A stretch of 64,000 nucleotides of DNA. It comes from Streptomyces mirabilis. GTDB taxonomy: Bacteria > Actinomycetota > Actinomycetes > Streptomycetales > Streptomycetaceae. The position numbers and the translations under genes are program-made. Positions 1 to 8,560 of the stretch are shown one piece after another. The notes beneath the pieces were generated by a model, which saw only the letters and a program-made list of their open reading frames with translations, ran no database searches and had not been told where the DNA came from. How positions within the stretch are numbered: the first letter of the stretch is position 1; the number at the start of each line of letters is the position of its first letter. The stretch spans positions 2,232,001 to 2,296,000 of the forward strand of contig NZ_JBCJKP010000001.1 of the NCBI RefSeq assembly GCF_039503195.1, in the 5' to 3' direction.

Positions 1-49
1 CTTCCTTCGTTCGTGCGTACGATACGTACGGGATTGCGGGGTTTACGGC

Positions 50-322
50 TCAGAGGTGGGCGTACACGTCGTCGAGGGAGATCCCGCGCGCCACCATCAT
101 CACCTGAACGTGGTAGAGGAGCTGCGAGATCTCCTCGGCGGCGGCGTCCTTGCCCTCGTACTCGGCGGCCATCCAGACCTCGGCGGCCTCTTCGACGACC
201 TTCTTGCCGATGGCGTGGACGCCCTTGCCGACCAGTTCGGCGGTGCGCGAAGTGGTGGGATCGCCGGTGGCGGCCTTGTGCTGGAGCTCGGCGAAGAGCT
301 CCTCGAACGTCTTCTTGGACAT
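50..322 (-). CDS. hisE: Phosphoribosyl-ATP pyrophosphatase
   Basis: Second step of histidine synthesis: hydrolyses phosphoribosyl-ATP to phosphoribosyl-AMP and pyrophosphate in the cytoplasm. The 90-residue product is all MazG-like helix, with the metal-binding [14 protein letters not shown] and [14 protein letters not shown] segments typical of HisE. I start at MSKKTFEEL (322) rather than four codons upstream because that is the family N-terminus. It lies 34 bp downstream of ribH on the same strand, so it is probably read from the riboflavin operon; hisG is expected just beyond the window edge but is not seen. Confidence 0.95.
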   Translation of the reverse strand: MSKKTFEELFAELQHKAATGDPTTSRTAELVGKGVHAIGKKVVEEAAEVWMAAEYEGKDAAAEEISQLLYHVQVMMVARGISLDDVYAHL

Positions 323-356
323 GATGCTGCCCACCCTACGCGCTACCGCCCCTGCC

Positions 357-842
357 TCAGTGCCAGGGTTCGGATACTGAGCGCAGTGTGGCCGCGGTCG
401 CCACGGCGGCCGTCACCGCCTCGTGTCCCTTGTCCTCGTTGGAGCCCTCGATGCCCGCACGGTCGAGAGCCTGCTCCTCGGTGTCGCAGGTCAGCACGCC
501 GAAGCCGATGGGGACGCCGGTGTCGATGGAGACCTGGGTGAGGCCCTGGGTGACACCCTGGCACACGTATTCGAAATGCGGGGTACCGCCGCGGATGACG
601 ACGCCGAGCGCGACGATCGCGTCGTAGCCGCGGCCCGCGAGGACCTTGGCGACGACCGGCAGCTCGAAGCTGCCGGGGACCCTGAGCAGGGTCGGCTCGT
701 CGATCCCGAGCTCGTGCAGGGCGCGCAGCGCGCCGTTGACGAGGCCGTCCATCACCTTTTCGTGCCACTGTGCCGCGATGACCGCGACCCGCAGGTCGCC
801 GCAGTTGCGTACGGACAGTTCAGGTGCACCCTTGCCGCTCAC
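357..842 (-). CDS. ribH: 6,7-dimethyl-8-ribityllumazine synthase
   Basis: Condenses 5-amino-6-ribitylaminouracil with 3,4-dihydroxybutanone phosphate to lumazine, the penultimate step to riboflavin. At 161 residues it has the standard length, with the substrate loop VPGSFELP, the [14 protein letters not shown] segment carrying the catalytic histidine, and the NEDKGHEA end motif. Starts at GTG with GAGGAG just upstream. Fourth gene of the rib operon, 22 bp after ribBA; forms icosahedral or pentameric shells in relatives. Confidence 0.96.
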   Translation of the reverse strand: MSGKGAPELSVRNCGDLRVAVIAAQWHEKVMDGLVNGALRALHELGIDEPTLLRVPGSFELPVVAKVLAGRGYDAIVALGVVIRGGTPHFEYVCQGVTQGLTQVSIDTGVPIGFGVLTCDTEEQALDRAGIEGSNEDKGHEAVTAAVATAATLRSVSEPWH

Positions 843-864
843 GTCTCTCCTCAGTGCTTTCTTG

Positions 865-2163
865 TTACTGGTTGCCGCAGGCGGACACGGTGGCCGTGTC
901 GAGCCAGGGCAGGTCGTGACCCATCCGGTCCCGCTTGGTGCGCAGGTAGCGGAGGTTGTGCTCGCCCGCCTGTACGGGCATCGGCTCCCGGCGCGTGACC
1001 TTGAGGCCGTGCCGGACCAGGGCGTCGGTCTTGTCGGGGTTGTTGGTCAGCAGGCGCAGGCTGTGGACGCCGAGGTCCTGAAGGATCTGCGCGCTCGCGC
1101 CGTAGTCCCGGGCGTCGGCGGGCAGGCCGAGTTCCAGGTTGGCGTCGAGGGTGTCGCGGCCGCGCTCCTGGAGCTCGTAGGCGCGCAGCTTGGACAACAG
1201 GCCGATGCCGCGCCCCTCGTGCCCACGCAGGTAGACCACGACGCCCCGGCCCTCGGCCTGGACGCGCTCCATGGAGGTCTGGAGCTGGGGACCGCAGTCG
1301 CAGCGCAGCGAGTGGAAGATGTCGCCGGTCAGGCACTCGGAGTGGACTCGGACGAGGACGTCGTCGCCGTCGCCGATCTCGCCGTGCACCAGGGCGACGT
1401 GCTCGACGCCGTCGACGGTGGAGCGGTAGCCGTACGCCGTGAACTCGCCGAAGGTGGTGGGCAGTTGCGTCTTGGCCTCGCGGCGGACGGTGGGCTCCGC
1501 GGTACGGCGGTAGGCGATCAGGTCCTCGATGGAGATGATCGTCAGACCGTGCTTGCGGGCGAACGGGATCAGCTCGGGCAGACGGAGCATGCGTCCGTCC
1601 TCCCCGGCGATCTCGACGATCGCGCCGGCCGGGCGCAGTCCCGCGAGCCGGGCGAGGTCGACGGCGGCCTCGGTGTGGCCGTTGCGGACGAGGACACCGC
1701 CGGGCTTGGCGCGCAGCGGGAAGATGTGGCCGGGGCGCACGAAGTCGCCCGCCTCGGCCGCGCCGCCGGCCAGCAGCCGCAGTGTGGTGGCGCGGTCGGC
1801 CGCGGAGATGCCGGTGGACACGCCGTGGGCGGCGGAGGCGTCCACCGAGACGGTGAACGCGGTCTTCATCGACTCGGTGTTGTTCTCGACCATTTGGGGG
1901 AGCTGGAGGCGGTCGAGTTCGTCGCCCTCCATGGGCGCGCAGATCAGCCCACGGCACTCGCTCATCATGAAGGCGATGATCTCGGGGGTCGCCTTCTCGG
2001 CGGCGATGACGAGGTCGCCCTCGTTCTCCCGGTCCTCGTCGTCGACGACCACGATCGGTCGGCCCGCCGCGATGTCGGCGATGGCCTTCTCGACCGGGTC
2101 GAGCGCGAAGTCCGAAGCATCTTCATCGTGCCCCGTGCTGTACCAAACGGGTGCCGTGGTCAT
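865..2163 (-). CDS. ribBA: Bifunctional DHBP synthase / GTP cyclohydrolase II
   Basis: Makes both riboflavin precursors: the N-terminal half (about residues 1-215, with [16 protein letters not shown]) converts ribulose 5-phosphate to 3,4-dihydroxy-2-butanone 4-phosphate, and the C-terminal half (about 216-432, with the zinc cysteines in [19 protein letters not shown] and [10 protein letters not shown]) opens GTP. The open frame continues far upstream, but the ATG at 2163 (MTTAPVWYS) overlaps the ribM stop as ATGA, which fixes the start at 432 residues. Part of the FMN-riboswitch-controlled rib operon. Confidence 0.96.
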   Translation of the reverse strand: MTTAPVWYSTGHDEDASDFALDPVEKAIADIAAGRPIVVVDDEDRENEGDLVIAAEKATPEIIAFMMSECRGLICAPMEGDELDRLQLPQMVENNTESMKTAFTVSVDASAAHGVSTGISAADRATTLRLLAGGAAEAGDFVRPGHIFPLRAKPGGVLVRNGHTEAAVDLARLAGLRPAGAIVEIAGEDGRMLRLPELIPFARKHGLTIISIEDLIAYRRTAEPTVRREAKTQLPTTFGEFTAYGYRSTVDGVEHVALVHGEIGDGDDVLVRVHSECLTGDIFHSLRCDCGPQLQTSMERVQAEGRGVVVYLRGHEGRGIGLLSKLRAYELQERGRDTLDANLELGLPADARDYGASAQILQDLGVHSLRLLTNNPDKTDALVRHGLKVTRREPMPVQAGEHNLRYLRTKRDRMGHDLPWLDTATVSACGNQ

Positions 2164-2804
2164 GCGGGGGCTCCTTCCAGGACGGGCTGCCCGGCCTTGC
2201 GGGAGCGCAGCCACCAGTCGCGCATGCCCGACAGGACGAGCGCGCCGTAGACGACGTAGACGAAACCGGAGAAGGCGTAGCCGTTGGCGAAGTTGAGCGG
2301 GACGCCCACCACGTCGACCAGCAGCCAGGCGAACCAGAACTCGACCATGCCGCGGGCCTGCGCGTACATGGCGACGATCGTGCCGACGAAGATGTACGCG
2401 TCCGGCCAGGGGTCCCAGGACAGGGTCGGGTACGCGTGGAACAGACCGCTGACCGCCAGCGTGCCGACGGCGGCGGCGCCCACCATGTAGGCGCGCTCGC
2501 GCCAGGTGGCGAACCGAACGGAGATGTGGCCGCCCCGGCCCTCCGCCCTGCCGCGGTTCCACTGCCACCAGCCCCACAGGGCAACGACGATGACCACGAC
2601 CTGCTTTCCGGCGCTGCCGGAGAGATGGCCGCTGGCGAAGGCCGCGAAGAGGACGACGCCGGACAGGAGTTGTACGGGCCAGCTCCATATGGAGCGCAGC
2701 CAGCCGAGTGCGAGGCCGATCAGACCGATGATGTTGCCGATCATGTCCGACCACTTGATGTGCTGTCCGAGGAGCGTGAACGCCTCGGAGTTCAGCCAGT
2801 TCAC
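2160..2804 (-). CDS. ribM: RibM/PnuC-family riboflavin transporter
   Basis: Membrane protein of 214 residues with several hydrophobic segments and the PnuC-family features [10 protein letters not shown] and [22 protein letters not shown]. PnuC proteins carry nicotinamide riboside, but members sitting between ribE and ribBA in actinobacteria (RibM, formerly PnuX, of Corynebacterium and S. davaonensis) import riboflavin and its analogue roseoflavin. The position here, overlapping ribE and ribBA by 4 bp on each side and lying under the FMN riboswitch, argues for riboflavin rather than NAD precursors. The substrate is inferred from context only. Confidence 0.88.
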   Translation of the reverse strand: MNWLNSEAFTLLGQHIKWSDMIGNIIGLIGLALGWLRSIWSWPVQLLSGVVLFAAFASGHLSGSAGKQVVVIVVALWGWWQWNRGRAEGRGGHISVRFATWRERAYMVGAAAVGTLAVSGLFHAYPTLSWDPWPDAYIFVGTIVAMYAQARGMVEFWFAWLLVDVVGVPLNFANGYAFSGFVYVVYGALVLSGMRDWWLRSRKAGQPVLEGAPA

Positions 2805-3436
2805 CGACCGCTCCCCTGGGTGTCGGGCAGCGCGACCGGCTGCTCACCACGGGCGCCGAGCAGTCGCTCGACGTACTTGGCGATGACGTCCACCTCGAGG
2901 TTGACCGGGTCGCCGGCCTGCTTGCGGCCGAGCGTGGTCAGGTCGAGGGTGGTGGGGATGAGGCTGACGGTGAAGAAGTCCGGGCCCGCGTCGACCACCG
3001 TCAGGCTGATGCCGTCGACGGTGATGGAGCCCTTCTCGACCACGTAGCGGGAGAGGTCCGCGGGGAGGGAGATCTTCACGATCTCCCAGTTCTCGGACGG
3101 CTTGCGCTCGATGACCGTGCCCGTGCCGTCGACGTGGCCCTGGACGATGTGGCCGCCGAGGCGCTCGCCCACGGCCATCGGGCGTTCCAGGTTGACGCGG
3201 GATCCGACGGTCAGGGCGCCGAGGCTGGAGCGGTCCAGGGTTTCGGCCATGACGTCGGCGGTGAATTCCTCGCCTTCGTGTTCGACGACCGTGAGACAGA
3301 CGCCGTTCACGGCGATGGAGTCGCCGTGCTGTGCGCCCTGCGTGACGACGGGGCCACGCAGACGGAAACGGGAGGCGTCGTCGAGAATTTCGACGGCGGT
3401 GACCTCACCCAGCTCTTCGACGATTCCGGTGAACAC
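2801..3436 (-). CDS. ribE: Riboflavin synthase, alpha subunit
   Basis: Dismutates two lumazines into riboflavin and the pyrimidine precursor. The 211-residue protein is the usual two-fold lumazine-binding repeat: [12 protein letters not shown] starts the first barrel and [13 protein letters not shown] the second, with NGVCLTV and DGISLTVV marking the equivalent positions. First gene of the rib operon; the riboswitch aptamer ends about 155 bp upstream. Its stop overlaps the ribM start by 4 bp. Often called ribC in other species. Confidence 0.96.
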   Translation of the reverse strand: MFTGIVEELGEVTAVEILDDASRFRLRGPVVTQGAQHGDSIAVNGVCLTVVEHEGEEFTADVMAETLDRSSLGALTVGSRVNLERPMAVGERLGGHIVQGHVDGTGTVIERKPSENWEIVKISLPADLSRYVVEKGSITVDGISLTVVDAGPDFFTVSLIPTTLDLTTLGRKQAGDPVNLEVDVIAKYVERLLGARGEQPVALPDTQGSGR

Positions 3437-3590
3437 TTCCCGGGTCCTCCTGCCTCATGGGGCACGGACTCCGGGGCCTGTCGATGACGACAGAATGAGC
3501 GGACTGCGACACCGGGAGCGAGCCGCATGGGGCGACACGTCCCGAAGGACGCGCCGAAACAAACGGCAGCGCGCACGAATGCCCGCCCGC

Positions 3591-3720
3591 CGCGCACTGC
3601 CTCCCATCCGGACTTTAACCGTCGGTCCAGGAATTCCACCTGGTCAACCGGCCGCTGGAAGCGACCGGGTCGCGGACTATAACCGCCGGTTCGGACTTTC
3701 ACCGACCCCGGAGTGCGCTG
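3591..3720 (-). promoter_or_regulatory. FMN riboswitch (RFN element)
   Basis: Read on the minus strand this matches the RFN aptamer closely: GGTGAAAGTCCG with ACCGGCGGT, a variable arm, then GGTGGAATTCC, CCGACGGTTAAAGTCCGG and ATGGGAGG. The closing P1 helix pairs GCGCACT at one end with AGTGCGC at the other. It lies about 155 bp upstream of ribE, so FMN should shut down the whole rib operon, either by termination or by masking the ribE ribosome site. I did not find an obvious U-tract terminator in the expression platform. Confidence 0.95.
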
Positions 3721-3870
3721 CTTCTGGTACAGCATCAGTGTGCCACGTCTGATCCACGTCCATGCGGGCGAACGTCTGTGGGGTGCCTCACAGGTCGTCC
3801 GGATGGACTTCTCCGGCGCATCGCGAGAGGTCAACTCCCGCGAGAATCCTCACGCTTGGCGCGATCGCCC

Positions 3871-3914
3871 ATGGGTCCGTACCCATTGACCACCTTGGTC
3901 TAGTCCTCTTAAGG
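3871..3914 (+). promoter_or_regulatory. Orphan promoter with DasR-like operator
   Basis: A perfect inverted repeat ATGGGT-N4-ACCCAT (3871-3886) runs into TTGACC (3886-3891), then 17 bp, then TTAAGG (3909-3914), a plausible plus-strand promoter. Inside the spacer, TTGGTCTAGTCC (3895-3906) resembles the DasR box (consensus ACTGGTCTAGACCACT) that controls chitin and GlcNAc genes in streptomycetes. No coding region follows; a hairpin at 3968-4006 comes next. I read it as the promoter left after loss of a chitinase-type gene. Confidence 0.55.
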
Positions 3915-3967
3915 TCCATGATCAATGGTTTGCCGAAGCCGAGGCGTCGCACTCGCCCCTTGAGCGA

Positions 3968-4006
3968 CCCGGCGGCGGTGACGGAGGCCCTTGCCCCGCC
4001 GCCGGG
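3968..4006 (+). terminator. Hairpin downstream of orphan promoter
   Basis: CCCGGCGGCG (3968-3977) is complementary to CGCCGCCGGG (3997-4006), giving a 10-bp GC stem with a 19-nt loop. There is no T-run, as is common for Streptomyces terminators. It sits about 50 bp after the orphan promoter with no gene between. Confidence 0.45.
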
Positions 4007-4027
4007 TCTCCCCATCCGGGGAGTCTT

Positions 4028-4071
4028 GGGCTGCGGGCGCGTGGGGCTGATCGCGCGGTTCCCCGCGCCCC
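4028..4071. repeat. Streptomyces intergenic palindromic repeat, copy 1
   Basis: The core, read on the minus strand as GGGGCGCGGGGAACCGCGCG, recurs in nearly the same form at 25728-25758 on the other strand. This family of short GC palindromes is scattered between genes in many Streptomyces genomes, often near the 3' ends of genes. Here it lies just past the ROK gene stop. Confidence 0.7.
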
Positions 4072-4100
4072 TCGCGCGGGGCGCGCGTCTTCAGGCCGGG

Positions 4101-5321
4101 TTACCGGGAGCGCGGCGCGAAGAGGTCGTCCTGGGCTGATTCTCGGGCGGTCAGGAGGGCTCCGCGGAGTACCGCGCCGCCACCCAGCGCGCTCGCGCGT
4201 ACCTCGACCGGCAGCGGGGACATCAGGGCGAGTCGCTCGCCGACCCGCGCGGCCAGCACCTCCCCGCCCACCTGCCCCACCTCACCGCCGAGCACCACGC
4301 ACCCGGGGTCGAGAACGGCCACCACGGACGCCGCGCCGATGGCGAGGCGGTCGGCGAGGGCGGAGAGGAAGCGGTCGGCTCCGGAGAAAGCCGAAGGGGA
4401 AGGGGAGAGGGAGGGAGGGGAAAGGTTCGCCACCGCTTGCCTCACCAGCGCAGCCGCCTCCGGTTCGCCGGGCGACACCGCTGTCGCCACCAACCCGTGG
4501 CCAGCCGCGAGTTCCGCGATCGCGGCGGACCCCGCCAGGGAGTGGAACCCGCCCTCGCAGTCCGTCGCCGAGGGCAGCGTCGACGTGCCCGGTACCGGCA
4601 GGAAGCCGATCTCGCCCGTGCCGCCGGACGCCCCACGACGGAGTCTGCCGTCGAGGACGACGGCCGCACCGGTGCCGTGGCCGAGCCAGAGCAGGACGAA
4701 CGTGTCGCGATCGCGGGCGGCGCCGTCACGCTGCTCCGCGAGGGCGGCGAGGTTCGTCTCGTTCTCGACGATCACGCGGGCGGGCAGCCGTTCCTGGAGG
4801 GCGGCGACCAGGCGGCGGTGCCACTCGGGCAGGCCGGAGGAGTCGCGGAGTTCGCCGGTGGCGGGGTCGATGAGACCGGGGGCTCCGACGCCGACCGTGT
4901 GCAGGCGCTCCGCCCCGGCCTCCTTGGCCGCGCGTTCGACCAGCGTGACCGCCTGCTCGACGGCGGGCCCGGTGCCGGTGTCGTCCGCGATCGGCACCGA
5001 CGCCCGGGCCAGTTCCCTGCCGAGGAGATCGGAGACGACGACCGAGACGCCCTCGGTGCGGACGTCGAGGGCGGCGAGATGGGCCCGGTCGGCGACGATC
5101 CCGTGAAGACGGGCGTTGGGGCCGCGGCGCTGTTCCCCCGACTCCCCCACCACCTCGATCAGTCCGGCGGCCGTGAGGCGTTCGACGAGGTCGGCGACGG
5201 TGGGCCGGGACAGTCCGGTGAGCTGCTTCAACTGCCCTGCCGTCAGGGGGCCTTCCTGCTGGAGCAGGCGCAGCGCGACGCGGTCGTTGATGGCCCGGGC
5301 GGTGCTCGGTGATGCGGGCAT
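4101..5321 (-). CDS. ROK-family transcriptional regulator
   Basis: A 406-residue NagC/XylR-type protein. An N-terminal winged helix-turn-helix (about 10-75, QLKQLTGLSRPTVADLVERL) is followed by a ROK sugar-kinase-like domain with GVGAPGLIDPATGEL, ENETNLAAL and LGHGTGAAVVLDGRL. The usual cysteine-rich zinc motif of ROK proteins is reduced to TDCEGGF, so I would not assume kinase activity. ATG at 5321 has GGGAGG 9 bp upstream; longer starts lack this. It diverges from an MFS transporter with a palindrome between them, so it probably represses that transporter and itself in response to a sugar. Confidence 0.85.
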   Translation of the reverse strand: MPASPSTARAINDRVALRLLQQEGPLTAGQLKQLTGLSRPTVADLVERLTAAGLIEVVGESGEQRRGPNARLHGIVADRAHLAALDVRTEGVSVVVSDLLGRELARASVPIADDTGTGPAVEQAVTLVERAAKEAGAERLHTVGVGAPGLIDPATGELRDSSGLPEWHRRLVAALQERLPARVIVENETNLAALAEQRDGAARDRDTFVLLWLGHGTGAAVVLDGRLRRGASGGTGEIGFLPVPGTSTLPSATDCEGGFHSLAGSAAIAELAAGHGLVATAVSPGEPEAAALVRQAVANLSPPSLSPSPSAFSGADRFLSALADRLAIGAASVVAVLDPGCVVLGGEVGQVGGEVLAARVGERLALMSPLPVEVRASALGGGAVLRGALLTARESAQDDLFAPRSR

Positions 5322-5373
5322 GCCGGGATCCTCCCAGATCAGTCGCTCAGTCGGTGGCCAGTACATCATCTAT

Positions 5374-5396
5374 CTATCAGGCAGGGTTCCTGATAG
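5374..5396. promoter_or_regulatory. Inverted repeat, likely ROK operator
   Basis: Perfect inverted repeat CTATCAGG-N7-CCTGATAG in the 120-bp divergent promoter region between the ROK regulator and the MFS transporter. It is AT-richer than its surroundings, and ROK repressors commonly bind such sites. Confidence 0.6.
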
Positions 5397-5441
5397 TTTA
5401 CGGCGGCATCGCGGGGAGCGAAGCCTGGAGGGGCGGGAAAG

Positions 5442-6653
5442 ATGGGTTACATGGTCTACGACCTGCGTGACGTGAAGCGGGCGCGGTACGCCGTGGCCGC
5501 CGTCTTCGCGGTGCACGGAGCGGTGACGGGCTCGTTCGCCACCCGTGTCCCCTGGATCCAGGACCACGCGTCCGTCAGCACCGGCCAGCTCGGACTGGCC
5601 CTCGCGTTCCCGGCGATCGGGGCCTCCGTCGCGATGCCGCTGGCGGGCCGGATCAGCCACCGCTTCGGCGCCCGTACCGCGCTGCGCGGGCTGCTGTCCC
5701 TGTGGACGCTGTCGCTGATCCTCCCGTCCCTCGCGCCGAACATCTACACGCTGTGCCCGGCCCTCTTCGTCTACGGCGCGTCGGCGGGCATGGCGGACGT
5801 GGCCATGAACGCGCTCGGCGTCGAGATCGAGAGCCGTCTCGGAAAGTCGATCATGTCGGGGCTGCACGGCATGTGGAGCGCGGGCGCCCTGGTCGGCTCG
5901 GCGGGCGGCACCCTCGCCGCGCACCTCGGCTCGGATGCGCGCCTGCACCACGCACTGGCGGCCGGGGTCCTGACGGTCCTGGGTCTCACCGCCTGCCAGT
6001 GGGTCCTCGACCTGCGACCGGCCGAGGACGAGGCCCCGCCGCCGCGCTTCGCGCTGCCACCGAAGTCCGCCCTGCTCATCGGCGCGATCGGCTTCTGCGC
6101 GGTGTTCTCCGAGGGCGCCAGCCTGGACTGGTCGGCGGTCTATCTCAAGGACGAACTGGGCAGCTCGGCCGGTCTCGCGGCGGCGTCGACGACCGGGTTC
6201 ATGCTGACCATGGCGCTGGCCCGGCTCGCCGGCGACGCGGTGGTGAATCGGTTCGGCGCGGTGCGCACGGTGCGGGCCGGCGGCGGTCTCGCCGTGCTCG
6301 GCGGGCTGCTCGTCGTCGTCGCGGACCACCCCGCCGTGGCGATGAGCGGCTTCGCCCTGATGGGTCTCGGCATCGCGGTCGTCGTCCCGCTCTGCTTCGC
6401 GGCGGCGGGGCACAGCGGCCCCAACCCCAGTCAGGCCATCGCGGGCGTCGCCACCATCACGTACACCTCCGGCCTGGTCGCGCCGAGTGCGATCGGCACG
6501 CTGGCGCAGGCGACGAGCCTGGTGGTGTCGTTCGGGCTGGTCACGGTGCTGGCGTGCGGCCTTGCCGCGTTCGCGGGGGTGCTGCGCGCGGGTGAGCGCG
6601 ACCGGCCCAAGGTCAGTCCCGCGCCCGCAGCAGTTCCCGACCCACGGCCCTGA
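5442..6653 (+). CDS. MFS transporter
   Basis: A 403-residue inner-membrane protein with about twelve hydrophobic segments. The loop GRISHRFGARTALRG after the second segment is the MFS signature. The C-terminal tail is a short charged, proline-rich stretch. The ATG at 5442 has GGAGGGG 8 bp upstream. Divergent partner of a ROK regulator, so a sugar or sugar-derived compound is the likeliest substrate, but nothing in the sequence names it. Its last 41 bp overlap the convergent thioesterase gene. Confidence 0.8.
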   Translation: MGYMVYDLRDVKRARYAVAAVFAVHGAVTGSFATRVPWIQDHASVSTGQLGLALAFPAIGASVAMPLAGRISHRFGARTALRGLLSLWTLSLILPSLAPNIYTLCPALFVYGASAGMADVAMNALGVEIESRLGKSIMSGLHGMWSAGALVGSAGGTLAAHLGSDARLHHALAAGVLTVLGLTACQWVLDLRPAEDEAPPPRFALPPKSALLIGAIGFCAVFSEGASLDWSAVYLKDELGSSAGLAAASTTGFMLTMALARLAGDAVVNRFGAVRTVRAGGGLAVLGGLLVVVADHPAVAMSGFALMGLGIAVVVPLCFAAAGHSGPNPSQAIAGVATITYTSGLVAPSAIGTLAQATSLVVSFGLVTVLACGLAAFAGVLRAGERDRPKVSPAPAAVPDPRP

Positions 6654-7074
6654 AGCGGTCGCTCCAGGACGTGGGACGCAGCGTCGCGGCGTCGAGCCTG
6701 ACGAGGACCCGCGTGCCGTGCGCGTACGTGAGCGCGCCGCCGGCCGAGCAGAAGCGGAATCCGTACGTCAGTCCGGTGTTCCCCAGGCGCTCCAGCCAGA
6801 GGTGGACGGCGTACTCGCCGGGGCGGTTGATCGGGGCCTCGTAGCTGATCCGCAGCTCCTTGACGGCGTTGCAGAAGTCGCCCGCCGCCTCCCAGTCGCC
6901 CTCGAAGGCGAGGAAGCCCTGGTCGTTCCACAGGGCGGTCCAGGCGCGTTCGACCATGACCGGGTAGCGGGCGTTGTGGAGCAGGCCGAGTGCGTCCAGG
7001 TCGTCGAAGTGGACGGTGACGGGGAGGAGCCGCCCGTAGGAGAGGGCGGGGGCTGCGGGCGCTTCGGCGGTCAC
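6613..7074 (-). CDS. Acyl-CoA thioesterase, 4HBT hotdog family
   Basis: Hotdog-fold protein of 153 residues. The motif HFDDLDALGLLHNARYPVMVERA carries the 4-hydroxybenzoyl-CoA thioesterase-type aspartate (here in DALGLLHN), followed by the long helix and ISYEAPINRPGEY. It should hydrolyse an acyl-CoA, identity unknown. The frame is open further upstream to an ATG at 7122, but that N-terminus is a proline-rich stretch with no ribosome site, whereas GTG at 7074 has AGGAG 8 bp before it. Converges with and overlaps the MFS gene end. Confidence 0.8.
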   Translation of the reverse strand: MTAEAPAAPALSYGRLLPVTVHFDDLDALGLLHNARYPVMVERAWTALWNDQGFLAFEGDWEAAGDFCNAVKELRISYEAPINRPGEYAVHLWLERLGNTGLTYGFRFCSAGGALTYAHGTRVLVRLDAATLRPTSWSDRFRAVGRELLRARD

Positions 7075-7173
7075 GGGCGGGGCTCCTGAGGGTGCCGGTG
7101 GGGACGGTGGGGACACCCCCATCCTAAGCGGCCGCTCAGGAGCCCCTGATCAGGGTGTGCGTATGCCCTCCGG

Positions 7174-8439
7174 TCAGCCGGCGATCGAGTCCAGCTGCTC
7201 GGCGGCAGGCCGCAGTGTCCACAGGTCGCCGCCGGGCGGTGTCTCCAGTTTCGGCACCGCGGCCTGGGCCGCCCGGTCCCCCGCGTCGGCCGCCGCGTGC
7301 ACGATGTCGCTCGCCGCGTAGCGGTGGAACTCCAGCTCCGGGTAGGGCCACGGCGCGGCGCCCGTCGCGGCGGGCAGCAGATAGTCGACCGCCTTGGCCA
7401 GGGTCTGGCCGTCCGGCCCCGTGTACCGCCACAGGTTCACGCCGACGTGCCGGCCGATGGCCGCGAGGCGGGTGTAGGCGACGAGGTCGAAGGTCGAGTA
7501 GTGCCAGCTGCGGGTGCGGGTGAGCTCCTGGGGCTGGCTGCCGTCCGCGGAAACCTGCGGGTCGATCCGCTTGGACTCCGCGCCGAGGACGGTCCGGCGG
7601 GCGAGGTCCTCGTCGCCGGTCGCGTACGCCAGGGCGGCGAGCTGCATGTCGTAGAAGGTGCCGTGGTTGTTCTTGGCGGCGCCCTCCTCGCCGCCGAAGG
7701 CGCTGTTCTCCAGCCAGTCGCGGAAGTCGGTGTTCCAGGCGCGCATGGCGGTGCGGTCGCTCTTCGACCAGCCGGGGGCGCCCGTCTCCAGGATCGCGAT
7801 CGCGTCCAGGACGCTGGTGTAGGACTGCGAGAAGTCGATGATGCCGATGGCCCGGCCGTCGTACTTGCAGGGGATGAACTGCCCGTGGTCGAGGTTCGGG
7901 TTCATCCGGGTGGCCGGGGCGAGGAACCAGGTGCGCAGGACGGTGGCGGCCTTCTCGGCGTACTGCTTCCTGCCGGTGTAGTACCAGGCGAGCGCGAGGT
8001 CGTACGTCGAGTCGAAGACCTTCTCGACGTCCTGGCGGTCGGTGCCGGTGTCGACCTCGGGGTTGCGCTGGCCGTCGCGCTGGACGTACGGGCAGCCCCA
8101 GGGGTTGTCGGCGGTCTTCGGCTGGGAGGGCCACCAATACGGGGCCTGGCTCAGGTAGTCGTGGACGTCGCCGCCGGGGGCGGGCTTGGGCTTGTCGACG
8201 ACCGTCCAGGGGCCCTGGGGCAGCCAGTTGTCGGCGCGGGCCGTCAAGCCCTCGAGCGTGCGCTTCAGTTGGGGATCCCCGCGGTCGAGGCGGAGCCGGG
8301 TCTGCTGGAGCCGCGCGCCGTCGAGGACGGCGGTCCGGGGGGCCTTCGGCGCCGCGTGGGCCGAGGCGGAGGGGACGACGACCGCCGCGAAGGTGGCCAC
8401 GGCGGCGAGGAGGACAGCCAGACGGGGTCGTGCACTCAT
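7174..8439 (-). CDS. Secreted alginate-lyase-family (PL5-like) protein
   Basis: A 421-residue exported protein: the Sec signal peptide (about 1-30, hydrophobic core LAVLLAAVATFAAVVV, AxA at ASAHAA) precedes an alpha-toroid domain of the alginate lyase family. Diagnostic stretches are SQAPYWWPSQ, KNNHGTFYDMQLAALA (catalytic Asn-His region) and ELTRTRSWHYSTFDL. The expected chemistry is beta-elimination of uronate polysaccharides, but Streptomyces members are mostly untested. ATG at 8439 follows GGAGG. It is divergent from the uracil permease, with a palindrome between. Confidence 0.8.
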   Translation of the reverse strand: MSARPRLAVLLAAVATFAAVVVPSASAHAAPKAPRTAVLDGARLQQTRLRLDRGDPQLKRTLEGLTARADNWLPQGPWTVVDKPKPAPGGDVHDYLSQAPYWWPSQPKTADNPWGCPYVQRDGQRNPEVDTGTDRQDVEKVFDSTYDLALAWYYTGRKQYAEKAATVLRTWFLAPATRMNPNLDHGQFIPCKYDGRAIGIIDFSQSYTSVLDAIAILETGAPGWSKSDRTAMRAWNTDFRDWLENSAFGGEEGAAKNNHGTFYDMQLAALAYATGDEDLARRTVLGAESKRIDPQVSADGSQPQELTRTRSWHYSTFDLVAYTRLAAIGRHVGVNLWRYTGPDGQTLAKAVDYLLPAATGAAPWPYPELEFHRYAASDIVHAAADAGDRAAQAAVPKLETPPGGDLWTLRPAAEQLDSIAG

Positions 8440-8458
8440 CAAGCCTCCGATCAGAAAT

Positions 8459-8473
8459 ATGAACGCAGTTCAT
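8459..8473. promoter_or_regulatory. Inverted repeat upstream of alginate-lyase-like gene
   Basis: Perfect inverted repeat ATGAAC-GCA-GTTCAT located 20-34 bp before the lyase start in the short divergent region. Size and position fit a repressor operator; no cognate regulator gene is adjacent. Confidence 0.45.
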
Positions 8474-8560
8474 GAGTAAGACCGTGTGAGCGTAGAACCG
8501 CCAGGTACCCGTGACAATGGTCCGGACAAAGTTTCACGTACGAAGAAAGCGAAACCCACC

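Noticed and set aside
15..29. CGTACG-ATA-CGTACG palindrome at the left edge
   Set aside because: Could be an intergenic hairpin after hisE, but only 49 bp of context are visible and CGTACG is common in this genome.
3727..3834. Promoter of the rib operon
   Set aside because: A TTGACC occurs on the minus strand at 3829-3834 but has no acceptable -10 at the right distance, so I did not call it.
3762..4139. Plus-strand frame over the orphan promoter
   Set aside because: Starts upstream of the promoter, has no ribosome site, and runs through the hairpin and dispersed repeat.
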